From contig PGYL01000023.1 of the NCBI GenBank assembly GCA_002839645.1, forward strand, positions 1-61,725: a stretch of DNA of 61,725 nt, given 5' to 3'. A model generated the notes under the pieces. The model did not search any database, was not told the DNA's origin, and saw nothing but the letters and a program-made list of their open reading frames with translations. Shown in pieces: positions 28,743 to 36,914 of this stretch. Each line of letters begins with the position of its first letter. Positions within the stretch are counted from its first letter, which is position 1. Position numbers and translations under genes: made by a program. This DNA comes from Methanomicrobiales archaeon HGW-Methanomicrobiales-2. GTDB taxonomy: Archaea; Halobacteriota; Methanomicrobia; Methanomicrobiales; Methanoculleaceae.

Positions 28743-29299
28743 GGTACCTCTTTAACTCCGATGTAATAGCCGATAATGTTCACTACCCGGTGAAGGAGGG
28801 GCGTCATGATGATGATCCAGACTGCAATGGGTAAGGTAATATTCCCAAACAACCATTGGGGATAAACCAGGAGGATAAGCAGGAAGGAACCGACAACCAG
28901 GTCGTACTGATCGGCCAGGAACCAGGATTCGCCCCGCTCTTTACCCAGTCTCCGCTTCAGGTAACTCTTGACGAGATCGCCGAGGAGCGCGCCTGTCGCG
29001 AGCAGCGTAACGGAGATGAAGGTCTGGTAGGGGAGTGCGGTCAGGCTGAACGTGAACCAGGCCCAGATCTCGACGAGACCCGCCAGTATTCCACAGAGGA
29101 CACCCCCGAAGAACCCCCGGTAAGTCTTGCCGTCGCCGAAGATTCTTCTTCCGTCACCGGATCTCCTGCCAAAGTCGATGGGTGTCCCGCCGCCGAAGAG
29201 TGCGGCCGCTGAGTTCGGCACGTATGCCGGAATCATGATCCACAACGCCGCGAGCCCGGAGAAGATCCAGTATCCGACGTCTGCATCGATAAGCGTCAA
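28736..29299 (-). CDS. carS: CDP-archaeol synthase (CDP-2,3-bis-O-geranylgeranylglycerol synthase)
   Basis: This roughly 187-residue membrane protein (DUF46/CarS) activates unsaturated archaeol phosphate with CTP. Visible are a first membrane helix, PAYVPNSAAALFGGGTPIDFG, the conserved FGDGKTYRGFFGG loop, the GDLVKSYLKRRLGKERGESWFLADQYD catalytic region and further helices. No ATG is in frame at the front: TTG at 29299 or 29311 must start it. TTTATATT at about 29318-29326 (minus strand) places transcription start near 29297, favouring leaderless use of 29299. It is divergent from the tetraether synthase-like gene. Confidence 0.9.
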   Translation of the reverse strand: MTLIDADVGYWIFSGLAALWIMIPAYVPNSAAALFGGGTPIDFGRRSGDGRRIFGDGKTYRGFFGGVLCGILAGLVEIWAWFTFSLTALPYQTFISVTLLATGALLGDLVKSYLKRRLGKERGESWFLADQYDLVVGSFLLILLVYPQWLFGNITLPIAVWIIIMTPLLHRVVNIIGYYIGVKEVPW

Positions 29300-29314
29300 T
29301 ACACAGTACAATCA

Positions 29315-29330
29315 GTAAATATAAAGATTA
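29315..29330. promoter_or_regulatory. Shared divergent TATA region, carS and tes-like gene
   Basis: AAATATAAAG read on plus and CTTTATATTT read on minus occupy the same bases. They lie about 23 nt from the carS TTG on one side and about 55 nt from the plus-strand ATG on the other. Two lipid genes may compete for or share TBP binding here. Confidence 0.55.
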
Positions 29331-29378
29331 AAGTGTCGAAATATGAGATACGAATGAATAGGTGGGCACGGTGAGAGA

Positions 29379-30848
29379 ATGCTGATAAAAAAGACAAAGA
29401 GCCTCTGCCCAACATGTGGTCGCGTGCTCGACGCCAATATCGTTGAGGAAGAGGGGAAGGTCTGGCTGGTCCGTACCTGCCCTGAACACGGCGCGTATCG
29501 GGCCATCTACTGGTCGGACGCAGAGATGTACCGGAGGTTCGACGCCTACGAACGCATTGGGGAGGGAATTTCGAACCCGCGGAAGATCGCTTCCCTGGAA
29601 GGGTGCCCGAACGACTGTGGTATCTGTCAGAATCACCGGTCAACGACGCTGCTCGCGAACATCGACCTGACGAACCGGTGTAACCTCAACTGTGACTTCT
29701 GCTTTGCGAATGCCCGGGCATGCGGTTACATCTACGAACCGACCTTCGACCAGGTCATCGGGATGCTGCGCATGCTGCGTGAGGAGAAGCCCGTGCCGAC
29801 GCTCGCCGTCCAGTTTTCGGGCGGCGAACCGACGATGCGTGACGATCTCCCCGAGATCATCCGGAAAGCGAAAGAACTCGGGCTGTGCCAGGTTCAGGTC
29901 GCGACGAACGGCATCAGGCTCGCGCAGGAGCCCGACTACGCCGCGCAGCTGAAGGCGGCAGGGCTCTCCACCGTCTACCTGCACTTTGACGGCGTAACCC
30001 GCGAGACGAACTTCAAACTCGCGAGCGACCGGCGGGCCATAGAGAACTGCGAGAAGATAGGCCTTGGAATGGTGCTGGTGCCCACGGTCATCAAGGGCAG
30101 GAACGACCACGAGGTGGGCGCCATCATCAGGTATGCCGCGGAGCATATCAAGACCATCCGGGGCGTCAACTTCCAGCCGGTGTCGTTCACCGGGGCCGCA
30201 AGCGAGGATGATGTCAGGAAAGAGCGGATCACCATCCCGGAACTCACGAAGCGGATCGAGGAGCAGACGGACGGCGTGATCAAGCAGGACTACTTCTACC
30301 CCGTGCCCTGTGTCGTCCCGATCTCCGAACTTGTCGAGGCGTATACGGGCAAACCCCAGATCACGTTCACCACGCACCAGCACTGCGGCGCAGCGACCTA
30401 TGTCTTCGTCACCGACGAAGGTATGGTTCCGATCAACAGGATGGTGGACGTCGACGCCTTCTTCGAGTCGGTCGAGAAGATGGCGACGAAACTCGCGAAA
30501 GGCGGGTCGCTTAACAAATATATGACCCTTGTCGAGGGCGTCAAGGATCTCTACGGTTCCACGAGAAATGCGGAGCAGGCGAGCACCGGGGAGTTCATAA
30601 AGTTGATAGGAAGGACCCTCGTGAAGCAGAACTTCGAGGCTCTGCGCGAGTTCCACTGGAACGCCCTCTTTATCGGCACGATGCACTTCATGGACAAGTA
30701 TAACTACGATCTCTCCCGGGTGGAGCGGTGCTGCATCCATTACGCGACCCCCGATGGCCGCCTGATCCCGTTCTGCACCTACAACAGCGGCCCGGTCTAC
30801 CGCGAGCAGGTCTGGAAAGCCTTCGCGCAGCCCCAGAAGGACGAGTGA
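29379..30848 (+). CDS. tes: Radical SAM tetraether lipid synthase-like protein
   Basis: The 489-residue protein closely follows the MJ0619 type, now known as tetraether lipid synthase, which joins archaeol chains to make GDGT. N-terminal Cys10, Cys13 and Cys34 (LCPTCGR...RTCPEHG) fit a rubredoxin-like iron site. CPNDCGICQNH (Cys76, Cys80, Cys83) supplies an auxiliary cluster, and CNLNCDFC (101, 105, 108) is the radical SAM CxxxCxxC. GGEPTMR and HFDGVT follow. C-terminal Cys451, Cys452 and Cys466 (RCCIHYATPDG...PFC) fit another cluster. Location beside carS supports a lipid role. Substrate not proven here. Confidence 0.83.
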   Translation: MLIKKTKSLCPTCGRVLDANIVEEEGKVWLVRTCPEHGAYRAIYWSDAEMYRRFDAYERIGEGISNPRKIASLEGCPNDCGICQNHRSTTLLANIDLTNRCNLNCDFCFANARACGYIYEPTFDQVIGMLRMLREEKPVPTLAVQFSGGEPTMRDDLPEIIRKAKELGLCQVQVATNGIRLAQEPDYAAQLKAAGLSTVYLHFDGVTRETNFKLASDRRAIENCEKIGLGMVLVPTVIKGRNDHEVGAIIRYAAEHIKTIRGVNFQPVSFTGAASEDDVRKERITIPELTKRIEEQTDGVIKQDYFYPVPCVVPISELVEAYTGKPQITFTTHQHCGAATYVFVTDEGMVPINRMVDVDAFFESVEKMATKLAKGGSLNKYMTLVEGVKDLYGSTRNAEQASTGEFIKLIGRTLVKQNFEALREFHWNALFIGTMHFMDKYNYDLSRVERCCIHYATPDGRLIPFCTYNSGPVYREQVWKAFAQPQKDE

Positions 30849-31034
30849 CGGCCTGCCCAATACGGAGACGGGGAGGGTGTTGATCGACCCCTCCCCGGGC
30901 GGCTGTTTTATGCGATGATGTTCTTTCTCGAGTTCCTGTCGTTCGTGTCTGGCAATTTCTGCAGTCACACCGACACGGATTTCAAGGGGACTGCGCACCT
31001 TGCACCTGCGGTGCTCGTGCTCTCGCCTTTCGAC

Positions 31035-31195
31035 CGATCGCGTATCGCCACGCACTGCCCCCGCCCCACAGGGGCGGGGGAGGAGGCCGGAGGCCGGGCG
31101 GGGTGGGGCTACAGGTATCTCGTTAATGAGATAGAGACAGGGGAGGGGGGCATGCCCCCTCCCCCCATGGCGATAGTCCCACGGTCCACTGCACG
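31035..31195 (-). repeat. Dispersed GC-rich repeat, reverse copy
   Basis: In the 421-nt gap after the tes-like gene: TATCGCCA (31043-31050), GCACTGCCCCCGCCCC, GGCGGGGTGGGG, a short ATCTCGTTAATGAGAT palindrome, the GGGGAGGGGGG/CCCCCTCCCCCC hairpin, CCATGGCGATA (8-mer 31168-31175), CCCACGGTCCACTG. It lacks the outer CACGGCTTTCC box seen at 25573. No gene is recognised in the rest of 30849-31269. Confidence 0.8.
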
Positions 31196-31269
31196 GTGTC
31201 TGTCCTTATTTCGGTTGCGGCATTTCCGGCACCCACACCTGGCAGTGCTCACGCTCCGCAGGGCTGATG

Positions 31270-32208
31270 TTACGGGAACGGCAGTTCGTATCCCTCGTCG
31301 TCCCCGAGGACGAGAGCGGCGATGGCGAGATCCTGTATCGCGAGTCCCGTGGAATCAAAGACCGTGATGGCGTCCGGGGACGACCGTCCTTTCTTCCCGA
31401 TAACGACCTCCCCGAGGGTTCCCGCGATCCGGCCGGGATCGTAGTGGCCGGTGGATACCGGGACATTAATCTCGCCCGAGTGGATGGCCTGGCTGAGGTC
31501 GTCGACGAAGACCTCAGCCTTCAACAGGAGCAGGGGGTCCAGTTCCTGTTTTCCGGGCGCATCCGCGCCGATCGTGTTGATGTGCGTCCCTTCGTGGACC
31601 CAGTCCGCCATCACGACCGGTTTCGTCGACGGCGTCGTCGTGGTCAGCACGTCGCAATCGCAGGCGCGCTCAATCGGGAGGCTCCGGGCGTTGTAGTCCG
31701 AGTAACGCGCTGCAAATGCCTCCGCGCTCTTCTCCGTCCTGCTCCAGACCAGAATCTCCTCGATCGTGAGCGCGGCTGCCATCGCCTCGACCAGCGCCTC
31801 CGCCTGCCGCCCGGCCCCTATGACGCCGAGGGTGACGGACTGCCGGGGCGCGAGGTACCTCGCTGCCACGGCGCCCGCTGCTCCGGTACGGATCGCTGTA
31901 AGTTCGGTGGCGTTGACGATCGCCCGGGGCGCACCCGTCTCCACATCGATGATGATCGTGAGCGCCATGACGGTGGGCAGGCCTCTCACGCGGTTGTGCG
32001 GGTGGACGTTGACGACCTTTACCCCGGCAATCCCGAGCGCCGGGAGGTATGCGGGCATCGTGCGGAAATCCCCGTTCCCGACGAACGTCACGTAGACCTT
32101 CGGTGGCATCTGAACGCCCCCTCTGCCGTGCTCGGCAAAAGCCGCCTCAACCGCTGAATTCACCTCGGCATACGACGGGTATCCGGCATGAACCGGGTAA
32201 TACTTCAT
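31270..32208 (-). CDS. Ornithine cyclodeaminase / alanine dehydrogenase family protein
   Basis: The 312-residue protein has the OCD/mu-crystallin pattern: KVYVTFVGNGDFRTMPAYLPALGIAGVKVVNVHP, TVMALTIIIDVETGAPRAIVNATELTAIRTGAAGAVA, the NAD loop LGVIGAGRQAEALVEA, and INTIGADAPGKQELD. Archaeal members include NAD-dependent L-alanine dehydrogenase and ornithine cyclodeaminase; sequence alone does not separate them here. It stands alone, flanked by a repeat and by the hydrogenase operon end about 200 nt away. Confidence 0.88.
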   Translation of the reverse strand: MKYYPVHAGYPSYAEVNSAVEAAFAEHGRGGVQMPPKVYVTFVGNGDFRTMPAYLPALGIAGVKVVNVHPHNRVRGLPTVMALTIIIDVETGAPRAIVNATELTAIRTGAAGAVAARYLAPRQSVTLGVIGAGRQAEALVEAMAAALTIEEILVWSRTEKSAEAFAARYSDYNARSLPIERACDCDVLTTTTPSTKPVVMADWVHEGTHINTIGADAPGKQELDPLLLLKAEVFVDDLSQAIHSGEINVPVSTGHYDPGRIAGTLGEVVIGKKGRSSPDAITVFDSTGLAIQDLAIAALVLGDDEGYELPFP

Positions 32209-32410
32209 CAGGCGATCACCCCTTGACGGCGGGGCGTCGGCCGTGCCCCCTGTGCGGTGTGGGAATCCATAGGCCTATCTCCAGCCCGCCGGGATATCAA
32301 CTGTTGGGTGCGAAAGAGCCCGGGTGGGAAACGCCTGCTCTGGCAGACCCTGCCGTATGGCTAAAAAAGAATGTGTTCTGGGCCGGAGTGGGGGGTGTTC
32401 GCCCCCTCTC

Positions 32411-33088
32411 TCAGGCCGGCCCGGTCTGCATGCCCCGTATCGAGAGCCGGATCAGACCGAGATTGGCGTCGGGCTTTGCGAGTATGCAGAGGGAGAGGTC
32501 ACCGTAAGGCGCGATGATGAGTTTCCCTCCCGGTGTCTCGAGGATCATCTGGGAGAGATTTCCCATCTCCATATCGGCGGTGATACGGGTGCCGGCGCGG
32601 AGCAGGTCTTCGGCGACCGCAGCCACCTGGTCAAAGTCCGCGGAGCCCACCGACTGAAGGCCAAACCCCTCGTGAAAGACCGAGACGGCAATGACGCCCG
32701 GCTGAAGTGCGATCTGATCGAGGCAGCTCGTCTCCGCCGAGCGGGCCCGGGCAGCAGCGGGTTTTGCTGCACCGTCTCCGCTTACGAGGCATCCCGTCTC
32801 ACGGGATGCCTCCCGGGCCGCCCCGGTCTCTTCGGCGGTGTACGCGATAAGTTCATAATTGAGCGAGGTCCGGTCAAGTAGATGCCTGTAAGCTTCGTCT
32901 CCACTGAGCAACAGGTTATTGTCGGTATCCTCGAACGCGGCTGCGTATGGATTCCCGTTCTGGACCAGGATAAAACCGGCCCCTTTGGGGCCATCGATAC
33001 GCACCGCTCCCGTGAAGTGAGGGCTGATCGAAGCAAGGGCCGCCATAGACCCCTGCAATCGCCCCAGTGAGACGCCGTCGGGTAGCAT
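32411..33088 (-). CDS. DUF2226-like plus roadblock/LC7 two-domain protein
   Basis: The first 90 or so of 225 residues (LGRLQGSMAALASISPHFTGAVRI..GAGFILVQNGNPYAAAFED) resemble the N-terminus of the protein encoded at 38268-38900 (FTGICTIVLGN...LVLNEGQVVLAEQGD), a DUF2226/PATAN-like pattern. A low-complexity linker follows. The C-terminal part (LDQIALQPGVIAVSVFHEGFGLQSVG...DMEMGNLSQMILETPGGKLIIAPYG) is a roadblock/LC7 fold. Roadblock proteins regulate small GTPases or act as scaffolds. It is the last gene of the hydrogenase operon, 4 nt after the stand-alone roadblock gene. Confidence 0.72.
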   Translation of the reverse strand: MLPDGVSLGRLQGSMAALASISPHFTGAVRIDGPKGAGFILVQNGNPYAAAFEDTDNNLLLSGDEAYRHLLDRTSLNYELIAYTAEETGAAREASRETGCLVSGDGAAKPAAARARSAETSCLDQIALQPGVIAVSVFHEGFGLQSVGSADFDQVAAVAEDLLRAGTRITADMEMGNLSQMILETPGGKLIIAPYGDLSLCILAKPDANLGLIRLSIRGMQTGPA

Positions 33089-33092
33089 CGTC

Positions 33093-33440
33093 TCACAGAG
33101 CAGCAGTTATCCGATCCCTGTTCTTCTTCAGTTCGTACCGGATTCGCCCGACGTTGACATTCGCGTTCGCCACGATGGCGATCAACTCGTCCTCCGAGAG
33201 CGGAGAGAGCAGGATGGGCCCGTTCTCCAGTTCGATGAGCATCTGGGACATTTCTCCCTTCCCGAGTTCGTTGCTCATTGCCTCAGACGTACCCATGCCG
33301 GTCGATGCCATGGCACCGAGAGCCTCTATGTCCACGTCCCCTGCAACGACACTCTCGATCACAAAGCCATCCCGCCCCGCCACGACTGCGGCGGTAACCC
33401 CGTCAAGTTTTAGAAATTCTCCCAGGATCTGTTTTAACAT
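33093..33440 (-). CDS. Roadblock/LC7 domain protein
   Basis: The 115-residue single-domain protein has the MglB-like roadblock pattern: helix LGEFLKLDGVTAAVVAGRDGFVIESV, GAMASTGMGTSEAMSNELGKGEMSQMLIELENGPILLSPLSEDELIAIVA. Bacterial MglB and archaeal relatives act on Ras-like GTPases; no GTPase gene is seen in this window. It sits 12 nt after the hydrogenase large subunit and 4 nt before another roadblock gene, so it is co-transcribed with the hydrogenase. Confidence 0.88.
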   Translation of the reverse strand: MLKQILGEFLKLDGVTAAVVAGRDGFVIESVVAGDVDIEALGAMASTGMGTSEAMSNELGKGEMSQMLIELENGPILLSPLSEDELIAIVANANVNVGRIRYELKKNRDRITAAL

Positions 33441-33452
33441 ACCTTCATCGCC

Positions 33453-34820
33453 TCACGTTCTTCTGATGCACTCAATCCGGAGGGGCATCTTTCCTATCGC
33501 GTGCGTTGCGCACGAGATGCAGGGGTCATACGCCCTGATGATCATCTCGATACGGTTTGCCGCCCCTTCAGTCAACGCTCCGTTCTCCACCACCCGGCGT
33601 GCCATATCCTCCACACCCCGGTCGATTGCGTAGTTGTTCTGGCAGGTCGCCACGATGAGGTTGCACCGCTCGATGATGCCGGCCTCATTGACGGTATAGT
33701 CGTGAATCAGGGTCCCCCGGGGAGCCTCGATGATCCCGACGCCCCGCCGGTTTACCACCTTCCCTGCCGGAGTCCGGATATCGGAACCGGTGATGCCGGG
33801 GTCCGAGAGCAACGCAACCGCCCGCTCGCACGAGGCGAGGAACTCGATGTAGCGTGCCAGGTGGTAGGCGAGCGCAGCCTGGGTGAGGGTGCCGAACCGC
33901 TGCCGGTACTCCGCGAGAGCAGCGTCCGCATGCTCCGTGCCCATCCTCTCCACGATGTTGAGCCGGGCGAGCGGCCCGACCCGGTAATAGTCTCCGCCCT
34001 TGAACCGGGCGAACTTCAGGTAGGACCAATCTTCCGAATACTCCTCGATGAAGTTCGTGTACTCCGGGCCTGAGAACGAACCTACTCTGCCTCCGTCCGG
34101 GCCGAGCATCGCAACAGGCCCGTCGCAGGTAGAGTGGAGCCCGTGATTGGTCATGCCCATGAATCCTGTCTTTACAGCCCCGATCTCCGTATCGACGCCG
34201 TCGAGGAGGCCGCGTGCGAGATCCCACCCCTCGCGGGCAATCGTGAGCGCTTCAGCCGCCATAACAGCCAGTTCCGCTCTCTTTCCTTCCGTGAGCGGCG
34301 TCGACATCCCTCCGGGGAGCGCGTTTGCCGGGTGGATGGGCTTGCCGCCGACCGCTTCCGTCAGGCGCTGGCCGAACTTCCGGACCGCGATCGCTTTCTT
34401 CGCGAGTTCCGGCGAGTGACGGGCAAGCCCGATGACGTTACGCGTCTCCGGGGAGCTGTCGTAGCCCAGGATGAAGTCGGGTGCCGCGAGCATGAAGAAG
34501 TGGAGGGCGTGGGAATGGATGAACTGGCCGACGCTGAGGAGTTCCCGGAGTTTCTTTCCGGTCGCGGGCGGCTCGACACCGAAGATCTGGTCGGTCGCCT
34601 TCGCCGCCGCCAGGTGGTGCGCCGAGGGGCATATCCCGCAGATGCGGGGCGTGATCCGGGGGGCTTCCTCGATTGCAGCGCCGATGAGGAATTTCTCAAA
34701 TCCTCTCAGTTCCACGACCTGGAAGTGGGCCGAGTCGACTTCTCCCTGGTCGTTGAGGTAGATCTTGACGCCGGCGTGGCCTTCGATCCGGGTCACCGGA
34801 CTGATCGTGATCTCCTTCAT
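33453..34820 (-). CDS. [NiFe] hydrogenase large subunit, group 3 (MvhA-like)
   Basis: The 455-residue subunit carries both nickel-binding motifs: RICGICPSAHH (Cys61, Cys64) and DPCISCATH (Cys434, Cys437, His440). Fifteen residues follow His440, the C-terminal peptide normally removed after nickel insertion; a matching maturation protease is encoded at 39001-39477. The start MKEITISPVTRIEGHAGVKIYL and GHAGVKI pattern fit F420-non-reducing (Mvh/Vhu, group 3c-like) enzymes. The F420-reducing subunit FrhB is absent nearby, as are MvhD and Hdr genes. The ATG overlaps the small-subunit stop by 4 nt. Confidence 0.9.
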   Translation of the reverse strand: MKEITISPVTRIEGHAGVKIYLNDQGEVDSAHFQVVELRGFEKFLIGAAIEEAPRITPRICGICPSAHHLAAAKATDQIFGVEPPATGKKLRELLSVGQFIHSHALHFFMLAAPDFILGYDSSPETRNVIGLARHSPELAKKAIAVRKFGQRLTEAVGGKPIHPANALPGGMSTPLTEGKRAELAVMAAEALTIAREGWDLARGLLDGVDTEIGAVKTGFMGMTNHGLHSTCDGPVAMLGPDGGRVGSFSGPEYTNFIEEYSEDWSYLKFARFKGGDYYRVGPLARLNIVERMGTEHADAALAEYRQRFGTLTQAALAYHLARYIEFLASCERAVALLSDPGITGSDIRTPAGKVVNRRGVGIIEAPRGTLIHDYTVNEAGIIERCNLIVATCQNNYAIDRGVEDMARRVVENGALTEGAANRIEMIIRAYDPCISCATHAIGKMPLRIECIRRT

Positions 34821-35737
34821 TTACTCCTCTCCTTAACGAGGTCCCGGATCTTTGACGTCTCTTTATCTTCCATGATCAGGCTCCCGATGGTGAAGGCGTA
34901 CATCGTGTGGGCGACGTCGTAGAGTTCCTTCTCCACCTCTTTCTGTGGCTTGTCGGTGAGATCCGAGATCCTCCTCACCATCATGCCGTGGATGTCCCGG
35001 CAGGGTTCACGGAGGATATCGAGCGACGGGCCGTTGCATCCGTGGCACGGGATGTTGTTTTTAGGGCACGACGCCCCGCATCTCCCGAAGGTGACGCTCC
35101 CGAGACAGAGATATCCCTGCCCGAGCAGGCAGTGCTCACGGTCGGGAACACCCTCGTGCCGCCGCTTGAGCGTCCAGTTATCGACCTGTCCCATGATCCT
35201 GTCGCACTCTGCACAGACGGATTTACGTGAGAGTTCGAGTGTATTGCCCGCGATCATTGCCGGGATGATCTGCTTTAAGAACGCCTCTTTCGGCGGGCAG
35301 CCCGTGACGTAGTAATCGATCTTTACGAGGTCTCCTAACGCAAACGCCCGGTAGAGGAACGGCGGCACATCCGTCGGGATAACCCCGTTGGGCTTCGTCG
35401 TTTCAACCTCCCGGTAGACGCAGGAGAAGAGGTCCTCGTTCGAGCTCAGCATCGAGAGGCCGGATATCCCGCCGTAGCAGGCGCAGGTCCCGAGCGCCAC
35501 GAGCGTCTTTGCTCGCTTCCGGATCTTCTCGAGGCGTTCGCGGTTCTCAACATTTCGGACGGCCCCGGTCACGAACGCGATGTCGATGCCCTCAGGGGGC
35601 TCTTTTACGTCCATAACTACCGGAGAGTAGACAATGTCCGCCTCCGCGACGACATCCAGGAGCATCTCGTGGAGATCGAGCACCGCAATCGTGCATCCCG
35701 AACACCCTGCCAGTTCTTCAATAGCGATCTTCATCAT
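34817..35737 (-). CDS. [NiFe] hydrogenase small subunit (MvhG-like)
   Basis: The 306-residue iron-sulfur subunit starts MMKIAIEELAGCSGCTIAVLDLHE, with the proximal-cluster pair Cys12 and Cys15. It also has GTCACYGG, TGCPPKEAFLKQ, a CAECDR pair, and a Cys-dense stretch (CLLGQGYLCLG, CGASCPKNNIPCHGCNGP). Together these fit three [4Fe-4S] clusters for electron transfer out of the active site. No twin-arginine signal is present, so the enzyme is cytoplasmic. It lies 6 nt after the V4R gene and is coupled to the large subunit. Confidence 0.9.
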   Translation of the reverse strand: MMKIAIEELAGCSGCTIAVLDLHEMLLDVVAEADIVYSPVVMDVKEPPEGIDIAFVTGAVRNVENRERLEKIRKRAKTLVALGTCACYGGISGLSMLSSNEDLFSCVYREVETTKPNGVIPTDVPPFLYRAFALGDLVKIDYYVTGCPPKEAFLKQIIPAMIAGNTLELSRKSVCAECDRIMGQVDNWTLKRRHEGVPDREHCLLGQGYLCLGSVTFGRCGASCPKNNIPCHGCNGPSLDILREPCRDIHGMMVRRISDLTDKPQKEVEKELYDVAHTMYAFTIGSLIMEDKETSKIRDLVKERSK

Positions 35738-35743
35738 TCCGCC

Positions 35744-36307
35744 TCATTTCAGAACCAGTTTCTTTAAGCAGGCATTCGGGCCGGTGTGGACGATCTCCAG
35801 TTTGGCTTTCCTGCCGGTGATCTCCTCGATCGCCCCGACGACGTAGCCGAAGAGGGTCTGGCAAAGCGGGCCGCCCTGGTCGAGACCGTTGCGCCGGAGC
35901 GTCTGGCGGACGATGCAGTCGTGGAAGACGAGATAGATGAAGGTCTCGCCGTTCTCCTCGATGATGAACGTCTCCTTATCCTCGGGCTTCCAGACCTCGA
36001 AGGAGTACTGGCCGCGGAGCAGGTCGGAGAGTTCGTGAAGCGCTCCCTCCACGTCATCGCGCTTCTGGAAGTACTTGGCGACCTCGTGGCCGAACTTCTT
36101 CCCGGCGCGGTAGGTGACTGCGTTTGCCCCCCTGCCTGCGATCTCCTCAAGTGACCTGATGATCAGGCCGTTGAGTTTCATCACGCCGTGGAGCGTCTGT
36201 TCCATTTCTTTTGGCTTCGGCGAGCAATCGAGGGGAATATCCTCAGAGCGATAGATGAGATCGGAGTGAAAGGCCTCATGCAGTTCATCGATGTATCCAC
36301 CGCTCAT
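35744..36307 (-). CDS. V4R (4-vinyl reductase) domain protein
   Basis: The 187-residue protein ends with the V4R-type region FHDCIVRQTLRRNGLDQGGPLCQTLFGYVVGAIEEITGRKAKLE.., with the characteristic conserved Cys residues, and a helical N-terminal half (KPKEMEQTLHGVMKLNGLIIRSLEEIAGRGANAVTYRAGKKFG). V4R domains bind small hydrophobic ligands or metals and occur in sensors and regulators. Its ATG overlaps the ferredoxin stop, and it precedes the hydrogenase small subunit, so it is part of the hydrogenase operon. Role unknown; a sensor or assembly factor is an inference. Confidence 0.8.
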   Translation of the reverse strand: MSGGYIDELHEAFHSDLIYRSEDIPLDCSPKPKEMEQTLHGVMKLNGLIIRSLEEIAGRGANAVTYRAGKKFGHEVAKYFQKRDDVEGALHELSDLLRGQYSFEVWKPEDKETFIIEENGETFIYLVFHDCIVRQTLRRNGLDQGGPLCQTLFGYVVGAIEEITGRKAKLEIVHTGPNACLKKLVLK

Positions 36308-36549
36308 CAGACCACCTTCCGGAGCATTTCACAGACCTTAATGTCGATATAGTGCCTCCGGGCAGCGTAGATGCCGCGGTGCTCGAGTGCCTGGGCCGGG
36401 CAGATCTCATGACAGGAGAGACATCCCATGCAGTTGTTCGGCCTGACCGCGACACTCACGTTGTTCTGGAGTTCGTACACGTGCATCGGGCAGTCTTTGA
36501 CGCAGAGACCGCATCCGACGCACGCGTCCTTATCCACATGTATATCCAT
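36307..36549 (-). CDS. 2[4Fe-4S] ferredoxin
   Basis: The 80-residue protein has two full cluster motifs: Cys10-13-16-20 (CVGCGLCVKDCP) and Cys40-43-46-50 (CMGCLSCHEICP). A C-terminal tail RRHYIDIKVCEMLRKVV extends past the clusters. The ATG at 36549 is chosen over 36576 because the TATA box at 36585-36600 would place transcription start near 36568. It is the first gene of the hydrogenase operon and a likely electron acceptor or conduit for the enzyme. Confidence 0.92.
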   Translation of the reverse strand: MDIHVDKDACVGCGLCVKDCPMHVYELQNNVSVAVRPNNCMGCLSCHEICPAQALEHRGIYAARRHYIDIKVCEMLRKVV

Positions 36550-36584
36550 TACGAGCCCTCTGAATGTGATTAACACTTCCTGCT

Positions 36585-36600
36585 ATTAAAAATATATAGT
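36585..36600 (-). promoter_or_regulatory. TATA box of the hydrogenase operon
   Basis: On the minus strand ACTATATATTTTTAAT lies about 36-50 nt before the ferredoxin ATG at 36549, a strong AT-rich box. Confidence 0.6.
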
Positions 36601-36914
36601 TTGTTCGCTGCAAAGATCTTCTTCTTGGAAGAGAATAACGGATTTTGTGCAATTATATCATACCTGTGGGTTATACAGGGATTCTGGGGATTCCTATGGG
36701 GTAATGGGCCCGCCCTTGAGTTGACGGTTGAAGAAGGCCGATAGGAAGGGCCGTTTTAGACCGTCTTCAGGACGCACCGTGCGGCCCCGGGGATAACCGG
36801 TACCGGTATGTTCGACTCAACGCCCGGGGAGGTCCGATCTCTGTCTGCCGCTGCAATACTACGTGAAGACCAAAAAGGGAAAGGCGGTGATGAGAGTGAT
36901 CGGCCGGACAGCCC
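36601..36914. other. Gap between the two halves of the hydrogenase locus
   Basis: About 310 nt without a recognised gene. It is moderately AT-rich in 36601-36690 and contains repeated TGGGGATTCC-like words near 36675-36700. It may contain upstream regulatory sites for the hydrogenase operon. Confidence 0.35.

Noticed and set aside
34817-35737. Reading the hydrogenase as an F420-reducing (Frh) enzyme
   Set aside because: No FrhB-type flavoprotein gene accompanies the subunits; only a ferredoxin and non-catalytic genes do.
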